Shown here: positions 51,754-60,973 of the stretch, piece after piece
How positions within the stretch are numbered: the stretch's first letter is position 1
How the letters are laid out: the number at the start of each line of letters is the position of its first letter
Source: Paenibacillus humicola
Lineage (GTDB): Bacteria; Bacillota; Bacilli; Paenibacillales; Paenibacillaceae
Length of the DNA stretch: 64,000 bases
Reading direction: 5' to 3'
Assembly (NCBI RefSeq): GCF_028826105.1
Contig: NZ_JAQGPL010000001.1
Coordinates: 5,048,501 to 5,112,500 of the forward strand
Translations under genes and position numbers: made by a program
Notes under the pieces: generated by a model
What the model was told of the DNA's origin: nothing
Seen by the model: the letters and a program-made list of their open reading frames with translations, nothing else
Database searches by the model: none

Positions 51754-52680
51754 CTATTCCATGAACCGCCGATACCGGCGTTCAAGCGTAAACAATCCCG
51801 TGACGATCAGAAGAATACTTCCGGCCATCAAAGCTGCCGCGGCCGTCAGCTTCTGAATGTCCAGCGACGCGAACATATTGTTCATATAATGCTGCAGCAT
51901 ATAGATACTGTCATGCGGATAATCGCCTGCGATCAAATACGTTTCCCGGAAAACCTTGAACGAATTCAAAATCGACATGATGACGACAAAGAACATGGCG
52001 GACGTCAAATAAACCATCGTAATGCTGCGAAACTGCCGGAAACGCCCGGCGCCTTCAATTTGGGCGGTTTCGTAATACTCCTTCGGAATTTGCTGCAGTC
52101 CAGCCAACAATAAAATGACGTTATAGCCGATGTTCTTCCATAAATAAACGACGAGGACGACCACCCGGGCCGCATCGGTCTCCATCCAATCCACGCGTTC
52201 GTATCCGAAGCCGCTCAGCCAGGCGTTTACGGAGCCGTTCCAATCGAACAGAATCTGCCAGATCAGAACAATCGAGGCGACGGGAACGACAAGCGGCAGC
52301 ACATATGCGGTTCGCAGCCAACTTCTCACATACAGATTTTTGTTGAGCAGCATCGCCAAAACTAACGACAGCGCAAGGATAAGCGGAACGCTAACCGCGC
52401 TGAAATAAAACGTGTTGGACGCCGCCTTGCGGAAGGACTCGCTCGCAAGCAGCCCGCGGTAATTGGCCAATCCGGCAAAATGGCTGTCCGCCGTGCCGTC
52501 CGTAAACGAATCGAATACGGCTCTGACAAACGGTATCAGGTAAAACAGCGCAAATCCGGCTCCGCTCGGAACGAGAAACAGCCATGCGGCCGCTGAATCG
52601 CCGCGAATCCATTTCTTCATTTTGCTCCCTGCACCGAAGCTCCCCGCGTAGACGCCATGCGCAAAAAACCGCTTCTTCAT
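51754..52680 (-). CDS. Importer D: MalF-type sugar ABC permease
   Basis: A 308-residue permease, first gene of the importer D operon. A basic N-terminus precedes helix 1 (AAAWLFLVPSGAGFALFY); the EAA loop is YYETAQIEGAGRFRQFR (around 200-216). The ATG follows GGAGG at eight bases. It is divergent from the GntR/ABC exporter operon across about 220 AT-rich bases. No ATPase gene is in the operon. Confidence 0.93.
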   Translation of the reverse strand: MKKRFFAHGVYAGSFGAGSKMKKWIRGDSAAAWLFLVPSGAGFALFYLIPFVRAVFDSFTDGTADSHFAGLANYRGLLASESFRKAASNTFYFSAVSVPLILALSLVLAMLLNKNLYVRSWLRTAYVLPLVVPVASIVLIWQILFDWNGSVNAWLSGFGYERVDWMETDAARVVVLVVYLWKNIGYNVILLLAGLQQIPKEYYETAQIEGAGRFRQFRSITMVYLTSAMFFVVIMSILNSFKVFRETYLIAGDYPHDSIYMLQHYMNNMFASLDIQKLTAAAALMAGSILLIVTGLFTLERRYRRFME

Positions 52681-52830
52681 GCTCCGTTTCCTCCATTCAT
52701 ACCTACATGTAGAATAGGAGGAACTTTTAAAATAATAAGCGGGTAAAAGATAAAATTTTCCAAAAATTGAACACTCGCCGCCGCGGGCATAAGGTCCATG
52801 TTTGGATGCCTTTGGAAAAATATTTGGTCA

Positions 52831-52881
52831 TTGACTTCCTAAACTTACCCGTGTTATATTGTGGTTATACGATATACACAA
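52831..52881 (+). promoter_or_regulatory. Promoter and operator of the YtrA-type ABC operon
   Basis: TTGACT (52831) and TATATT (52855) form a promoter with an 18-base spacer. Right at the expected start, TTGTG (52859-52863) and CACAA (52877-52881) flank GTTATAC and GATATA in an imperfect 23-base inverted repeat, the position expected for autorepression by the GntR protein at the end of the operon. Confidence 0.6.
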
Positions 52882-52900
52882 TTTTGCGAGGTGGTACGGT

Positions 52901-53755
52901 ATGCTGGCATTAGACATTCGAAACTTAAACAAGAAATACCCCCATTTTCAGTTGAGGGACGTATCGTTTCAGCTGGAACGGGGTTATATTATGGGCTTTA
53001 TCGGAGCCAACGGAGCGGGGAAAACCACCACCATCAAATCGATCATGAATATGATTCGTACCGATGGCGGAGAGGTTCATATTCTGGGCAAGAACATGGC
53101 CGAACACGAACTCGAATTGAAGCAAGAAATCGGATGCGCATTCGGCGGCATCGACTTTTATACGCGCAGCAGGATCAAAACGCTGACCGATACGATCAAG
53201 AGCTTCTATAAAAATTGGGACGAAAAGGCCTACTCCGGTTATTTGAGACGATTCAAATTGGATGAGAATAAAAAAGTCGCCGAATTGTCAACGGGGATGA
53301 AAGTCAAGTACAGTCTGGCTCTTGCCTTATCCCATGGCGCAAAGCTTCTTATTCTCGACGAACCGACAAGCGGGCTCGATCCGGTGGCCAGAGACGATCT
53401 GCTGGATCTTTTTCAAGAGCTTGTCGCAGGCGGCGAGATCAGTATTCTTTTCTCGACCCATATTACCTCCGATTTGGAAAAGTGCGCGGATTTCATTACT
53501 TTTATCGCGGACGGACAAATCATTAACAGCGCCGAGAAAGAAGAGTTTAAGCAGTCTTATCGCTTGCTGAACGGTGATGAAAGCGAGCTGGACCAGGTGA
53601 AAGACGGGATGATTTCCTACAAAGTCAATTCGTTCGGCTTTACGGGATTGATTCGCTCGCAAGATTTCGATCCTTCCTCCGGCATCAACGCCACCACGCC
53701 GAATCTGGAGGAAATTATGATTTACTTCGCGAAAAAGGAGCCTGCGTATGTATAA
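52901..53755 (+). CDS. ABC transporter ATP-binding protein (YtrB type)
   Basis: A 284-residue ATPase. Walker A GANGAGKTT (35-43), signature LSTGMKVK in place of LSGGQ, Walker B LLILDEPTSGLDP and switch histidine in FSTHI are all present. The LSTGM form is common in YtrB/BcrA-type exporters. The ATG at 52901 follows GCGAGGTGG. Its last eight bases overlap the ABC-2 permease gene. The operon ends with a YtrA-type GntR repressor, so it is probably induced by cell-wall-active agents, as in the Bacillus ytr operon. Confidence 0.94.
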   Translation: MLALDIRNLNKKYPHFQLRDVSFQLERGYIMGFIGANGAGKTTTIKSIMNMIRTDGGEVHILGKNMAEHELELKQEIGCAFGGIDFYTRSRIKTLTDTIKSFYKNWDEKAYSGYLRRFKLDENKKVAELSTGMKVKYSLALALSHGAKLLILDEPTSGLDPVARDDLLDLFQELVAGGEISILFSTHITSDLEKCADFITFIADGQIINSAEKEEFKQSYRLLNGDESELDQVKDGMISYKVNSFGFTGLIRSQDFDPSSGINATTPNLEEIMIYFAKKEPAYV

Positions 53756-54410
53756 TCTGGTGATGAAGGATTTGAAATTAGGCATTCAGCCGATTATGTT
53801 CGTCTTCCCTTTTTTGATTGCGATGTTAATGCTCATTCCCAGCTGGGTCTATTTTATTGTCCCGATGTATTTTTGCTGGATCTCGCTCCCGAACATGTTT
53901 GGCAATTTTAGAATGCACAATGACCTGACGTTTACCTCGATGCTGCCCGTAACCAAGAAAGATATGGTGAAAGCGAGGATAGCCGTAATTGTCATCCTGG
54001 AGATTCTGCACGTCGGATTTGCGATGATTTTCGGCGTGATTCATAATCTTCTCTACTCGAACATGCACATCACCTACCTGTTCTTCGCCCCGACGATGGG
54101 TTTCTGGGGACTCTGTATGGTCATGCTGGCGATTTTCAACATCGTCTTTATTCCCTTGTATTACAAAACGGCGTACAAATATGGCGGGGCACTGGCTGCA
54201 GCCATTATAGCCGCCATGCTTTTTACCGGAATTGTACAATGGCTGGGCATCGATATTCCGTCCGTATCCAACATTTTCAATGTTACCGCCGCCAAACATA
54301 TAGCCTTTCACGCCTCCATTCTGATCGCAGGAATCGTAATTTTTGCGGCATTCAACCTGATCGCTTACCGGATTGCGGCGAAACGATTCCTCAAAGTCGA
54401 AATTTTATGA
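53748..54410 (+). CDS. ABC-2 type transporter permease
   Basis: A 220-residue membrane protein with about six helices, the permease partner of the preceding ATPase. The segment FTSMLPVTKKDMVKAR is typical of small bacitracin/lantibiotic-type ABC-2 permeases. It overlaps the ATPase gene by eight bases and the GntR gene by four (ATGA), so the three genes are translationally coupled. Confidence 0.9.
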   Translation: MYNLVMKDLKLGIQPIMFVFPFLIAMLMLIPSWVYFIVPMYFCWISLPNMFGNFRMHNDLTFTSMLPVTKKDMVKARIAVIVILEILHVGFAMIFGVIHNLLYSNMHITYLFFAPTMGFWGLCMVMLAIFNIVFIPLYYKTAYKYGGALAAAIIAAMLFTGIVQWLGIDIPSVSNIFNVTAAKHIAFHASILIAGIVIFAAFNLIAYRIAAKRFLKVEIL

Positions 54411-54772
54411 ACGTATTGATTTCGAACGCCTCAGAGAAACCGATTTATCAGCAGCTATTCGATCAGATCAGCGCCCAAATTTTGAAAGGCGAGCTTCCAA
54501 GCGGCTACGTTCTGCCGCCCATTCGGCAGGCGGCCCAGGAGCTGCGCGTCAGTGTCATCACCGTCAAGAAAGCGTGGGAGGAGCTCGAACGATGCGGTCT
54601 GATCAACACCGTTACCGGCAAGGGTTGCTTTGTCGCCGAATTTTCTCCTGAGGAGATGCTTCAAATGCGCAATGATATGATTTTGAAGCAAATGGAAAGC
54701 GACACCTCCTACTACAAATCCTTCGGCCTCACCTTGGACGAAGTGATCGAGCTGTTAAAAAAGATTTATTGA
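54407..54772 (+). CDS. GntR family regulator, YtrA subfamily
   Basis: A 121-residue regulator with only the winged helix (about 12-75: IYQQLFDQISAQILKGELPSGYVLPP, then LRVSVITVKKAWEELE) and a short helical tail, as in YtrA. It has no ligand domain. The start ATG overlaps the permease stop in ATGA. It likely represses its own operon through the inverted repeat at 52859-52881. Confidence 0.92.
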   Translation: MNVLISNASEKPIYQQLFDQISAQILKGELPSGYVLPPIRQAAQELRVSVITVKKAWEELERCGLINTVTGKGCFVAEFSPEEMLQMRNDMILKQMESDTSYYKSFGLTLDEVIELLKKIY

Positions 54773-54835
54773 ACGATTTATTGAACAAGGAGCCATTCCT
54801 GGCATCAGGAATATTCATTCGGAGGGGCTGAGGCC

Positions 54836-55954
54836 GTGCAACCTGCCGGAACCGTGCGCCAAACGGATTTGGATTGGATTCGGATTATCGTGACGTTCGT
54901 GGTCGTCTTGTATCACTGCTCCATGTTTTTCAATCCGCTTCCTTGGCATGTCAAAAACAATTCCATGAACAATACCTACATCTTCGCTTATACGAATTTG
55001 GTCGTGAATTGGATGATGCCTGTCTTCTTTGCCGTTTCGGGCATCAGCGCTTATTACTCGCTCAGAAAAAGGGACGGGAAAAGCTTTCTGAAGGAACGAT
55101 TGCTGCGGCTTGGCATTCCGCTCGCATTCGGCGTATTCCTGTTATCGCCGCCGCAGGTTTATATGGAAAAATCGAGCCACCATCAATTCCACGGCTCGCT
55201 GATTGATTTTCTTCCGCATATGTTCGACGGCCTCTATTTGGATATCGGCGGAAAGGGGAACTTTGCTTTTACCGGCCTGCATTTGTGGTATCTGTTTGCT
55301 CTGCTTCTGTTCTCGCTGCTGACTCTGCCGTTATTCGTTAAAACCCGGCATGCAGGAAAACCGAACGCTTTCGGATGGGGACATTTTGCCCTCCTGCTCG
55401 TATCGTTGTTCGTGCTGGCCGCTTTGTTCAACGACATTGCCGATTTGGGCGGCTGGGGGCTGCTGGTTTATTTACCGGTCTATATCGGCGGATTTTATAT
55501 CTTTTCCAAGGAGCCGTTCAAGGCGTTTGTGCGAAGAACGGGCGGGGTGATGGGGACTGCGGCCGTTATCGCCACGATCGCGTTCATGTTTTGGATGTGG
55601 CGCGGCATTCCGGCAAGCGGAACCGCTCTGTCGGCGCTCTTCGTGTTCGACCGCGCCGTCAGCTGCTGGTGCGGGCTGATCTTTATTTTCTTCCTTGCGG
55701 ACCGCTATTTGAAGAACACCCGCGGACCGGCGCTTTCGTACTTCATGGAAGCCTCGATGCCGATTTATGTGCTGCATCAGCCTGTGATCGTCACGACCGG
55801 TTACCTGATTTATGCGCTGAACTGGCCGGTCCCGGTTAAACTGGTTTTTCTCGTCACGGCGGTCGGTCTGGTTATCTTTACGCTCTATCATTTCGTGATC
55901 CGAAAGCTGAACGTCCTGCGCGTCCTGTTCGGCATGAAAGCAATCAAACGTTAG
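54836..55954 (+). CDS. Acyltransferase 3 family membrane protein
   Basis: A 372-residue integral membrane acyltransferase with about ten helices. The N-terminal LDWIRIIVTFVVVLYH with its conserved histidine, and RLGIPLAFGVFLLSPP with the conserved Arg, are typical of the family (OpgC/OatA-like) that acylates cell-surface glycans. The start is GTG 54836 after GGAGGGGCTGAGG. It follows the GntR gene by 63 bases on the same strand and may be in the same operon. The acceptor is unknown. Confidence 0.88.
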   Translation: MQPAGTVRQTDLDWIRIIVTFVVVLYHCSMFFNPLPWHVKNNSMNNTYIFAYTNLVVNWMMPVFFAVSGISAYYSLRKRDGKSFLKERLLRLGIPLAFGVFLLSPPQVYMEKSSHHQFHGSLIDFLPHMFDGLYLDIGGKGNFAFTGLHLWYLFALLLFSLLTLPLFVKTRHAGKPNAFGWGHFALLLVSLFVLAALFNDIADLGGWGLLVYLPVYIGGFYIFSKEPFKAFVRRTGGVMGTAAVIATIAFMFWMWRGIPASGTALSALFVFDRAVSCWCGLIFIFFLADRYLKNTRGPALSYFMEASMPIYVLHQPVIVTTGYLIYALNWPVPVKLVFLVTAVGLVIFTLYHFVIRKLNVLRVLFGMKAIKR

Positions 55955-56009
55955 ATCCGGCCTGACGCCGTCTTTCGGCGGCGGAACAAGACGATCAAGC
56001 CGCTAATGA

Positions 56010-56044
56010 AAATGGGGCGGGAACCCTGCCGGGTTCCCGCCCCT
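56010..56044 (-). terminator. Terminator of the prkA-yhbH-spoVR operon
   Basis: GGGGCGGGAACCC pairs with GGGTTCCCGCCCC with a four-base loop; on the minus strand ATTTTCATT follows. It may also stop the convergent acyltransferase transcript. Confidence 0.8.
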
Positions 56045-56057
56045 CGCCTATCGCGGC

Positions 56058-57308
56058 TCATTCCGTCGTTACGTATTGCCCCGTGCAGAGGTATCGAAGC
56101 GGATGATTGCTTTCGGTACGGGTCTCCAGGTGTACCGGTCGCCCCCAAAGACGGTGGATCAGCGGCAGCGTCCGGTCCACGTATTTGCGGTCGAGCGCAA
56201 GCCCCTCGTACCGGTGCACCAGCAGCAGCTCTCCCCGGCTGTGATAGTCGCCGTCCATCGCCGTAATATATGGGAAGCCCCCGTTCGTCCGCTGGAGGAT
56301 CAGCGTATCGCGCACCTGCGCGGCGTCCCTGTCCGTCACTTTATAGACGGCGCCCTCCCGCTGGAAAAGAAACAGATCCATCTCTTCGATCATCGCCCGG
56401 TTCAAATAGTTCCGCAGGAACGAGACGTCCGATTCCGTCTCGCGGATCTCGAACAGCGCTTCCCGTCCTTCCTCGCGTTCGATCGCTTCCAGCATGCGCA
56501 GTCCCAAATAATACGGGTTAAGGCTTCCGGCTCCCGGCTGCACGACGCCGGCGTTCATTTTGGCGAATTCAAGGATTTCCGCATCGCCGAGCTCGAGCTG
56601 CCGGACGAGGCGCAGATGCCAGTAGGTGGCCCAGCCCTCGTTCAAAATTTTGGTCTCCATCTGCGGCCAGAAATAGAGCATCTCCTCGCGCAGCATGTAC
56701 AGGATCTCGCGCTGCCAATCCTGCAGCGTCCGGCTGCCGCCGGCAATGAAGCCGATGACGTCCTTGCTGCCGCCTTCCGATTCGCTGAAGCCTTCCTTGC
56801 GCCCGAAACGGCGGTGGGGATCGACATGCTCCTGGATCGACAATCCCGCGTCCAAAATCAGCTCCACCTCGTCCGCCCCGTACGCCTGCTCGAATTCGCG
56901 TATGCGCTCGGCGAATACCGCCATCCGATCGACCATTTTCCGGTCGGTTCCCGCGAACATCGCATTATGCTTGAAAAAATCGCTGTGTCCCAGCACATGG
57001 GCGACAATCAGTTTATTTTGCAACAGGGTGTTGCGGTCGAGCAGGAAGGCGTAGCACGGATCGGAGTTGATGACCAGCTCGTAAATCCGGTTGAGGCCGT
57101 AATCGTATTCGGACTTCATGCGCTGATACGCTTTGCCGAAGCTCCAGTGGGAGAACCGCGTCGGCATGCCGTAAGCGCCGATCGAATACAGCACCTCCGC
57201 GGGACAAATTTCGTATCGCATCGGGAAGAAGTCCAGTCCTTCCTCCGCCGCCATTCCCGTAATCTCTCCGATCGCCTGCTCCAGCCGGTCGTATTCCAAT
57301 TGCTTCAC
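56058..57308 (-). CDS. spoVR: SpoVR family protein
   Basis: A 416-residue SpoVR protein; in Bacillus, loss affects spore cortex formation. Typical segments are the N-terminal FFPMRYEICPAEVLYSIGAYGMPTRFSHWSFGK, VAHVLGHSDFFKHN and MLREEMLYFWPQMETKILNEGWATYWH. The biochemical function is not known. It is the last gene of the prkA-yhbH-spoVR operon, a conserved trio in which the protein kinase PrkA and the VWA-like YhbH precede SpoVR. It starts 16 bases after the yhbH stop. Confidence 0.96.
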   Translation of the reverse strand: MKQLEYDRLEQAIGEITGMAAEEGLDFFPMRYEICPAEVLYSIGAYGMPTRFSHWSFGKAYQRMKSEYDYGLNRIYELVINSDPCYAFLLDRNTLLQNKLIVAHVLGHSDFFKHNAMFAGTDRKMVDRMAVFAERIREFEQAYGADEVELILDAGLSIQEHVDPHRRFGRKEGFSESEGGSKDVIGFIAGGSRTLQDWQREILYMLREEMLYFWPQMETKILNEGWATYWHLRLVRQLELGDAEILEFAKMNAGVVQPGAGSLNPYYLGLRMLEAIEREEGREALFEIRETESDVSFLRNYLNRAMIEEMDLFLFQREGAVYKVTDRDAAQVRDTLILQRTNGGFPYITAMDGDYHSRGELLLVHRYEGLALDRKYVDRTLPLIHRLWGRPVHLETRTESNHPLRYLCTGQYVTTE

Positions 57309-57324
57309 CCGCCGTTCTCCCCTT

Positions 57325-58578
57325 TCACACCGCAGCCGATTCGCCGAAAAAGTCTTTCAGCGTGCGGTACACGTCGCTTTTCTCCCGGAGCACCGAACGG
57401 ATAAAGCCCTCATGCTCGACCTGGGACATCGAGTCCCACAGCCTTCCCCCCAGGCCGTACCGCCGGATCTCGCCGTAGCCGACCATGTTCACCTGCTCCA
57501 GCAGCTTCTGCACCAGGCCGACGGTGGCCGTGTTATCCGAGTCCAGATTGTCGCCGTCGGAAAAATGAAACGCGTACGCATTATAATGCTGCGGCGGGTA
57601 CTGCTTCTCCAGCACCTCGAGCGCGAGCTCGTAGACGGAGGAGCAGCGCGTGCCGCCGCTTTCGCCTTTCGTAAAAAACGATTCCTCGTCGACCTGCTTC
57701 GCTTCGGTATCGTGGGCAAGGAAGCAAACCTGCACCTGCTCGTATTTGGTCCGCAAAAACCGGACCATCCAGAAGAAGAAACTGCGAGCCAAATATTTCT
57801 CGAACGATCCCATCGAGCCCGACGTATCCATCATCGCCAGCACGACGGCCGAGCTCTGCGGCTTGCGGATATCCTCCCACGTCTTGAAGCGCAAATCCTC
57901 GTTCGTGATTAAGGCCGGCATGCCCGGCTCCGGCCGGACGCCGTCTCCGCCCGCAGCGGGGAACCGCGCTTCTGCGGCCGCCCCGTACCTCGGACCGGAC
58001 GCAGCCGGCTCATCCGGACCGGCTCCTGTATAACCGGAGAGCGCCCGACGTTTCACCGCTTCCATCAGCGTGCGCCGTTTGTCGATGTTGCCCATCATGC
58101 CTTTGCGGCGGATATCGTTAAAGCGGATGTCGTCGACCGTCAGATCCGTTTCGCTTTTCGGCTTCAGCCGCGGCAGCTGAAGGTCCTCGAAGATGAGCTC
58201 CGCCAGCTCGTCCACGGTAATTTCGGCCTCGTAGTAGTCGACGCCGGGCTGATCGCCGGCCTGGCCCTTTCCCTGCCCGGGCTGCTGTCCCGGCGAAGCT
58301 TGTCCGAGCACGTCGCCCGGCTGCGTGCCGCCGTTCCCCTGCCCGACCTGCTTCTTGCCGCTCGTATCGTAGCGGAACCTCGGCTCGTCCATCCCGCGGA
58401 TCGGCACCTTCAGGATGCGGCCCCCTTGGGACGTAATGATCGATTCCTCGCTGACCAGATCGGCCAGGTTGTTTTTAATCGCTTCTTTGATTTTGCGGGA
58501 ATGCCGCTGCTGATCAAGCTCGCCTTTACGATGAAGCGACCAGTCCTCCTGTGACAATACGAACAAAGGTTCATGCAT
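57325..58578 (-). CDS. yhbH: Sporulation protein YhbH (DUF444)
   Basis: A 417-residue protein of the YhbH/DUF444 family. The N-terminal part (QEDWSLHRKGELDQQRHSRKIKEAI) and IITSQGGRILKVPIRG are family hallmarks; residues 75-120 are a Gly/Gln-rich linker; the C-terminal half is a VWA-like domain with MDTSGSMGSFEKYLARSF (a MIDAS-like metal site). An Ala/Pro-rich insert (about 200-230) is longer than usual. The ATG follows GCGGGG; a GTG three codons earlier is possible. Middle gene of the operon. It probably works with the PrkA kinase. Confidence 0.95.
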   Translation of the reverse strand: MHEPLFVLSQEDWSLHRKGELDQQRHSRKIKEAIKNNLADLVSEESIITSQGGRILKVPIRGMDEPRFRYDTSGKKQVGQGNGGTQPGDVLGQASPGQQPGQGKGQAGDQPGVDYYEAEITVDELAELIFEDLQLPRLKPKSETDLTVDDIRFNDIRRKGMMGNIDKRRTLMEAVKRRALSGYTGAGPDEPAASGPRYGAAAEARFPAAGGDGVRPEPGMPALITNEDLRFKTWEDIRKPQSSAVVLAMMDTSGSMGSFEKYLARSFFFWMVRFLRTKYEQVQVCFLAHDTEAKQVDEESFFTKGESGGTRCSSVYELALEVLEKQYPPQHYNAYAFHFSDGDNLDSDNTATVGLVQKLLEQVNMVGYGEIRRYGLGGRLWDSMSQVEHEGFIRSVLREKSDVYRTLKDFFGESAAV

Positions 58579-58601
58579 CGGATCCACCCCGCTTTCGTTG
58601 C

Positions 58602-60500
58602 TTACCGGTTAAGCAGACTTCCCACATATTTCATCAGCTCGTTGGCGCAAACCGCGCAGTAGCCGTGATGCTCGATCAGGCGCCCCGAAACCTCGTTGAT
58701 CCGTTTGAGCTGATTTTCGTCCGGATTTTTCACCGAGGTCGTAATTTTGACAACGTCCTTGAGGTCCTCGAACAGCTTTTTCTCGATCGCTTCCTTCAGC
58801 TTCTCGTGGGACGTATAATCGAATTTCCGGCCCCGGCGCGCCAGCGACGAGATTTTGATCAAAATTTCCTCGCGGAACGCCTTCTTCTGATTTTCCGTCA
58901 CGCCGATCTGCTCTTCGATGGCGCGCATCAGCTTCTCGTCCGGCTCCCGCTCCTCCTCGGTGATCGGATCCTTCATTTTGAAGCCGTTGCAGTACGCCTC
59001 GACGTTGTCCAAATAGTTGTTCAGCATCGTGTGTGCCGATTCTTCGAACGAATAGACGAAGGCGCGCTGCACTTCCGTCCGCGCTTTATGATCGTATTCC
59101 TTGCGGGCGAGGGTAATGAGATTCAGCAGCCGCTCACGCTCTTCCTTCGTAATCGAGGCATGCTGGTCGAGCCCTTCCTTCATCGATTTCAGCACGTCGA
59201 GCGCGTTGATGCATTTTTTGTCGCCCTTGATCAGCGCGCTGGAAATGCGGTTGATGACGTAACGCGGGTCAACCCCGGACATGCCCTCATCCTGGAACTC
59301 CTTCTTCAGCTCCTGCAGATCGCCGCTGTTGACGCCGTCCATTTCGACACCGTCGTAGAGGTACATTTTCTTCACCGGATCCATGCCGGGCTTCTTCGAC
59401 TCCTTCAGTCTCGACAGGACGCTGAATACGGCGGACGTCCACAACGCGCCGGGCGCAATATGAACGTTCTGGATATTCGACTGCTCGATCAGCTTGGTGT
59501 AGATGCGTTCCTCTTGGCTCACCTTGAGGTTGTAGGGGATGCGCATGACGATCATGCGGGAGTGCAGCGCCTCGTTCTTCTTGTTGGCGATAAAAGAGCG
59601 GTATTCCGTCTCGTTCGTATGCGCTACGATCAGCTCGTCCGCCGAGATCAGCGCGAAGCGGCCGGCCTTGAAATTGCCCTCCTGCGTCAGGGACAGCAAA
59701 TTCCACAAAAATTTCTCGTCGCATTTGAGCATTTCCTGGAATTCCATCAGGCCCCGGTTGGCCTTGTTCAGCTCTCCGTCAAAACGGTACGCGCGCGGGT
59801 CGGATTCGGAGCCGTACTGCGATATGGTGGAAAAGTCGATGCTGCCGGTCAGGTCGGCGATATCCTGCGACTTCGGATCGGAAGGGGCGAAGGTGCCGAT
59901 GCCGACGCGGCCGGCCTCCGAGAACAGGACGCGCGTAACCGGCATGTTCTCGATCCGCCCGTCGAATTCCGTCTCCAGTCGCATGCGGCAGACCGGGCAA
60001 AGATCGCCTTCGATCTTCACGCCGAACTCGCGGTGAAAATCACCGCGCAGCTCGTGCGGCACCAGATGGAGCGGCTCCTCCTGCATCGGGCAGCCCTTGA
60101 TCGCATAAACGGCGCCTTCGTCCGTCCGCGAGAACTGCTCCAGTCCTTTCTTGAGGAGCGCGACCAGCGTCGACTTGCCGCCGCTGACCGGCCCCATCAA
60201 AAGCAGCAGCCGTTTGCGCACATCGAGCCGCTGCGCCGCCGGGCGGAAATATTCCTCGACCAGCGTCTGCAGATCGTCCTCCAGGCCGAACAGCGCGGAG
60301 CTGAAAAACTTGTATTCGCGGCGGCCTTCCTCGCGTTCCTCAATCCCAGCGGATTCGATCATCCGGTAAATGCGCTCGTGACCGAGCGCGGCAATGCCCG
60401 GATGTTCCCGCACCAGCTCCACATAATCGGCAAACGTCCCTTCCCAATGCAGCTGATGCTCCTTCTCCCGGTAGTCGACCAGCTTATCCAGAAACAGCAT
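58602..60500 (-). CDS. prkA: PrkA serine protein kinase / AAA+ protein
   Basis: A 632-residue protein of full family length. N-terminal AAA+ domain with Walker A GPVSGGKS (103-110), zinc-ribbon-like LCPVCRMR, and Walker B-like segments; the C-terminal part carries the kinase-like region. In Bacillus, PrkA is transcribed under SigE and supports sporulation, with kinase or protease activity reported for the family. The ATG follows GAGGAGG. First gene of the prkA-yhbH-spoVR operon, with a leader of about 147 bases from a promoter with extended -10. Confidence 0.97.
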   Translation of the reverse strand: MLFLDKLVDYREKEHQLHWEGTFADYVELVREHPGIAALGHERIYRMIESAGIEEREEGRREYKFFSSALFGLEDDLQTLVEEYFRPAAQRLDVRKRLLLLMGPVSGGKSTLVALLKKGLEQFSRTDEGAVYAIKGCPMQEEPLHLVPHELRGDFHREFGVKIEGDLCPVCRMRLETEFDGRIENMPVTRVLFSEAGRVGIGTFAPSDPKSQDIADLTGSIDFSTISQYGSESDPRAYRFDGELNKANRGLMEFQEMLKCDEKFLWNLLSLTQEGNFKAGRFALISADELIVAHTNETEYRSFIANKKNEALHSRMIVMRIPYNLKVSQEERIYTKLIEQSNIQNVHIAPGALWTSAVFSVLSRLKESKKPGMDPVKKMYLYDGVEMDGVNSGDLQELKKEFQDEGMSGVDPRYVINRISSALIKGDKKCINALDVLKSMKEGLDQHASITKEERERLLNLITLARKEYDHKARTEVQRAFVYSFEESAHTMLNNYLDNVEAYCNGFKMKDPITEEEREPDEKLMRAIEEQIGVTENQKKAFREEILIKISSLARRGRKFDYTSHEKLKEAIEKKLFEDLKDVVKITTSVKNPDENQLKRINEVSGRLIEHHGYCAVCANELMKYVGSLLNR

Positions 60501-60853
60501 TTTTGGTTCCTCCTCGGTTTAGAGATTCGAGAGAACGGCAAATAGACACAATCCGGATCTCTCGGTATCGCATGTGTGTGCGTGCCCGTGGAAATCGTGA
60601 ACGGCGTCTAAACGGCGAATTATGCGGCTGCTAGGCAACTCTTTGTAACTGTAATTATAGCATTTTTCAATTGTCAGATAAATATGAATATTCTGTATTC
60701 ATAGTCTTTGCTTCTAGTATGTACGGGATTGATTCGCTCTAAACCTGTATCGACGGCAAAAAAAGGGAGAAACATGCGGCGCGGGAAATCCTCGATTCGA
60801 CGGCAGAGAGGGCTGGAAACCGGGACATTAGAACAGTCGCAAGTCGCGCCATC
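60501..60853. other. Gene-free region upstream of prkA
   Basis: Contains the prkA promoter and about 190 further bases without a supported gene. Open frames here are short and cross the ogt terminator, so they are not credible. Confidence 0.55.
60654..60662 (-). promoter_or_regulatory. prkA: Extended -10 promoter of prkA
   Basis: On the minus strand TGC-TATAAT is a perfect -10 with TGn extension. No good -35 at 17 bases is seen, nor a clear SigE site, so the promoter is proposed on the -10 alone. Confidence 0.5.
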
Positions 60854-60879
60854 AACAAAAAACTCCGCACCGCGGAGTC
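60854..60879 (-). terminator. Terminator of ogt
   Basis: ACTCCGC pairs with GCGGAGT with a three-base loop; TTTTTTG follows on the minus strand. It is about 95 bases after the ogt stop. Confidence 0.8.
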
Positions 60880-60973
60880 TGAGGCCGATCGGCCGGTTCC
60901 TCCGTTCGAACGGCTGAACCGGGCCAATGAGTTCATTGAAAGCTGTCCTGCGTTTGATGCGTCCGCCGGAGCT

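Noticed and set aside
58551..60545. 664-codon open frame on the plus strand
   Set aside because: Antisense shadow of prkA; composition is not protein-like.
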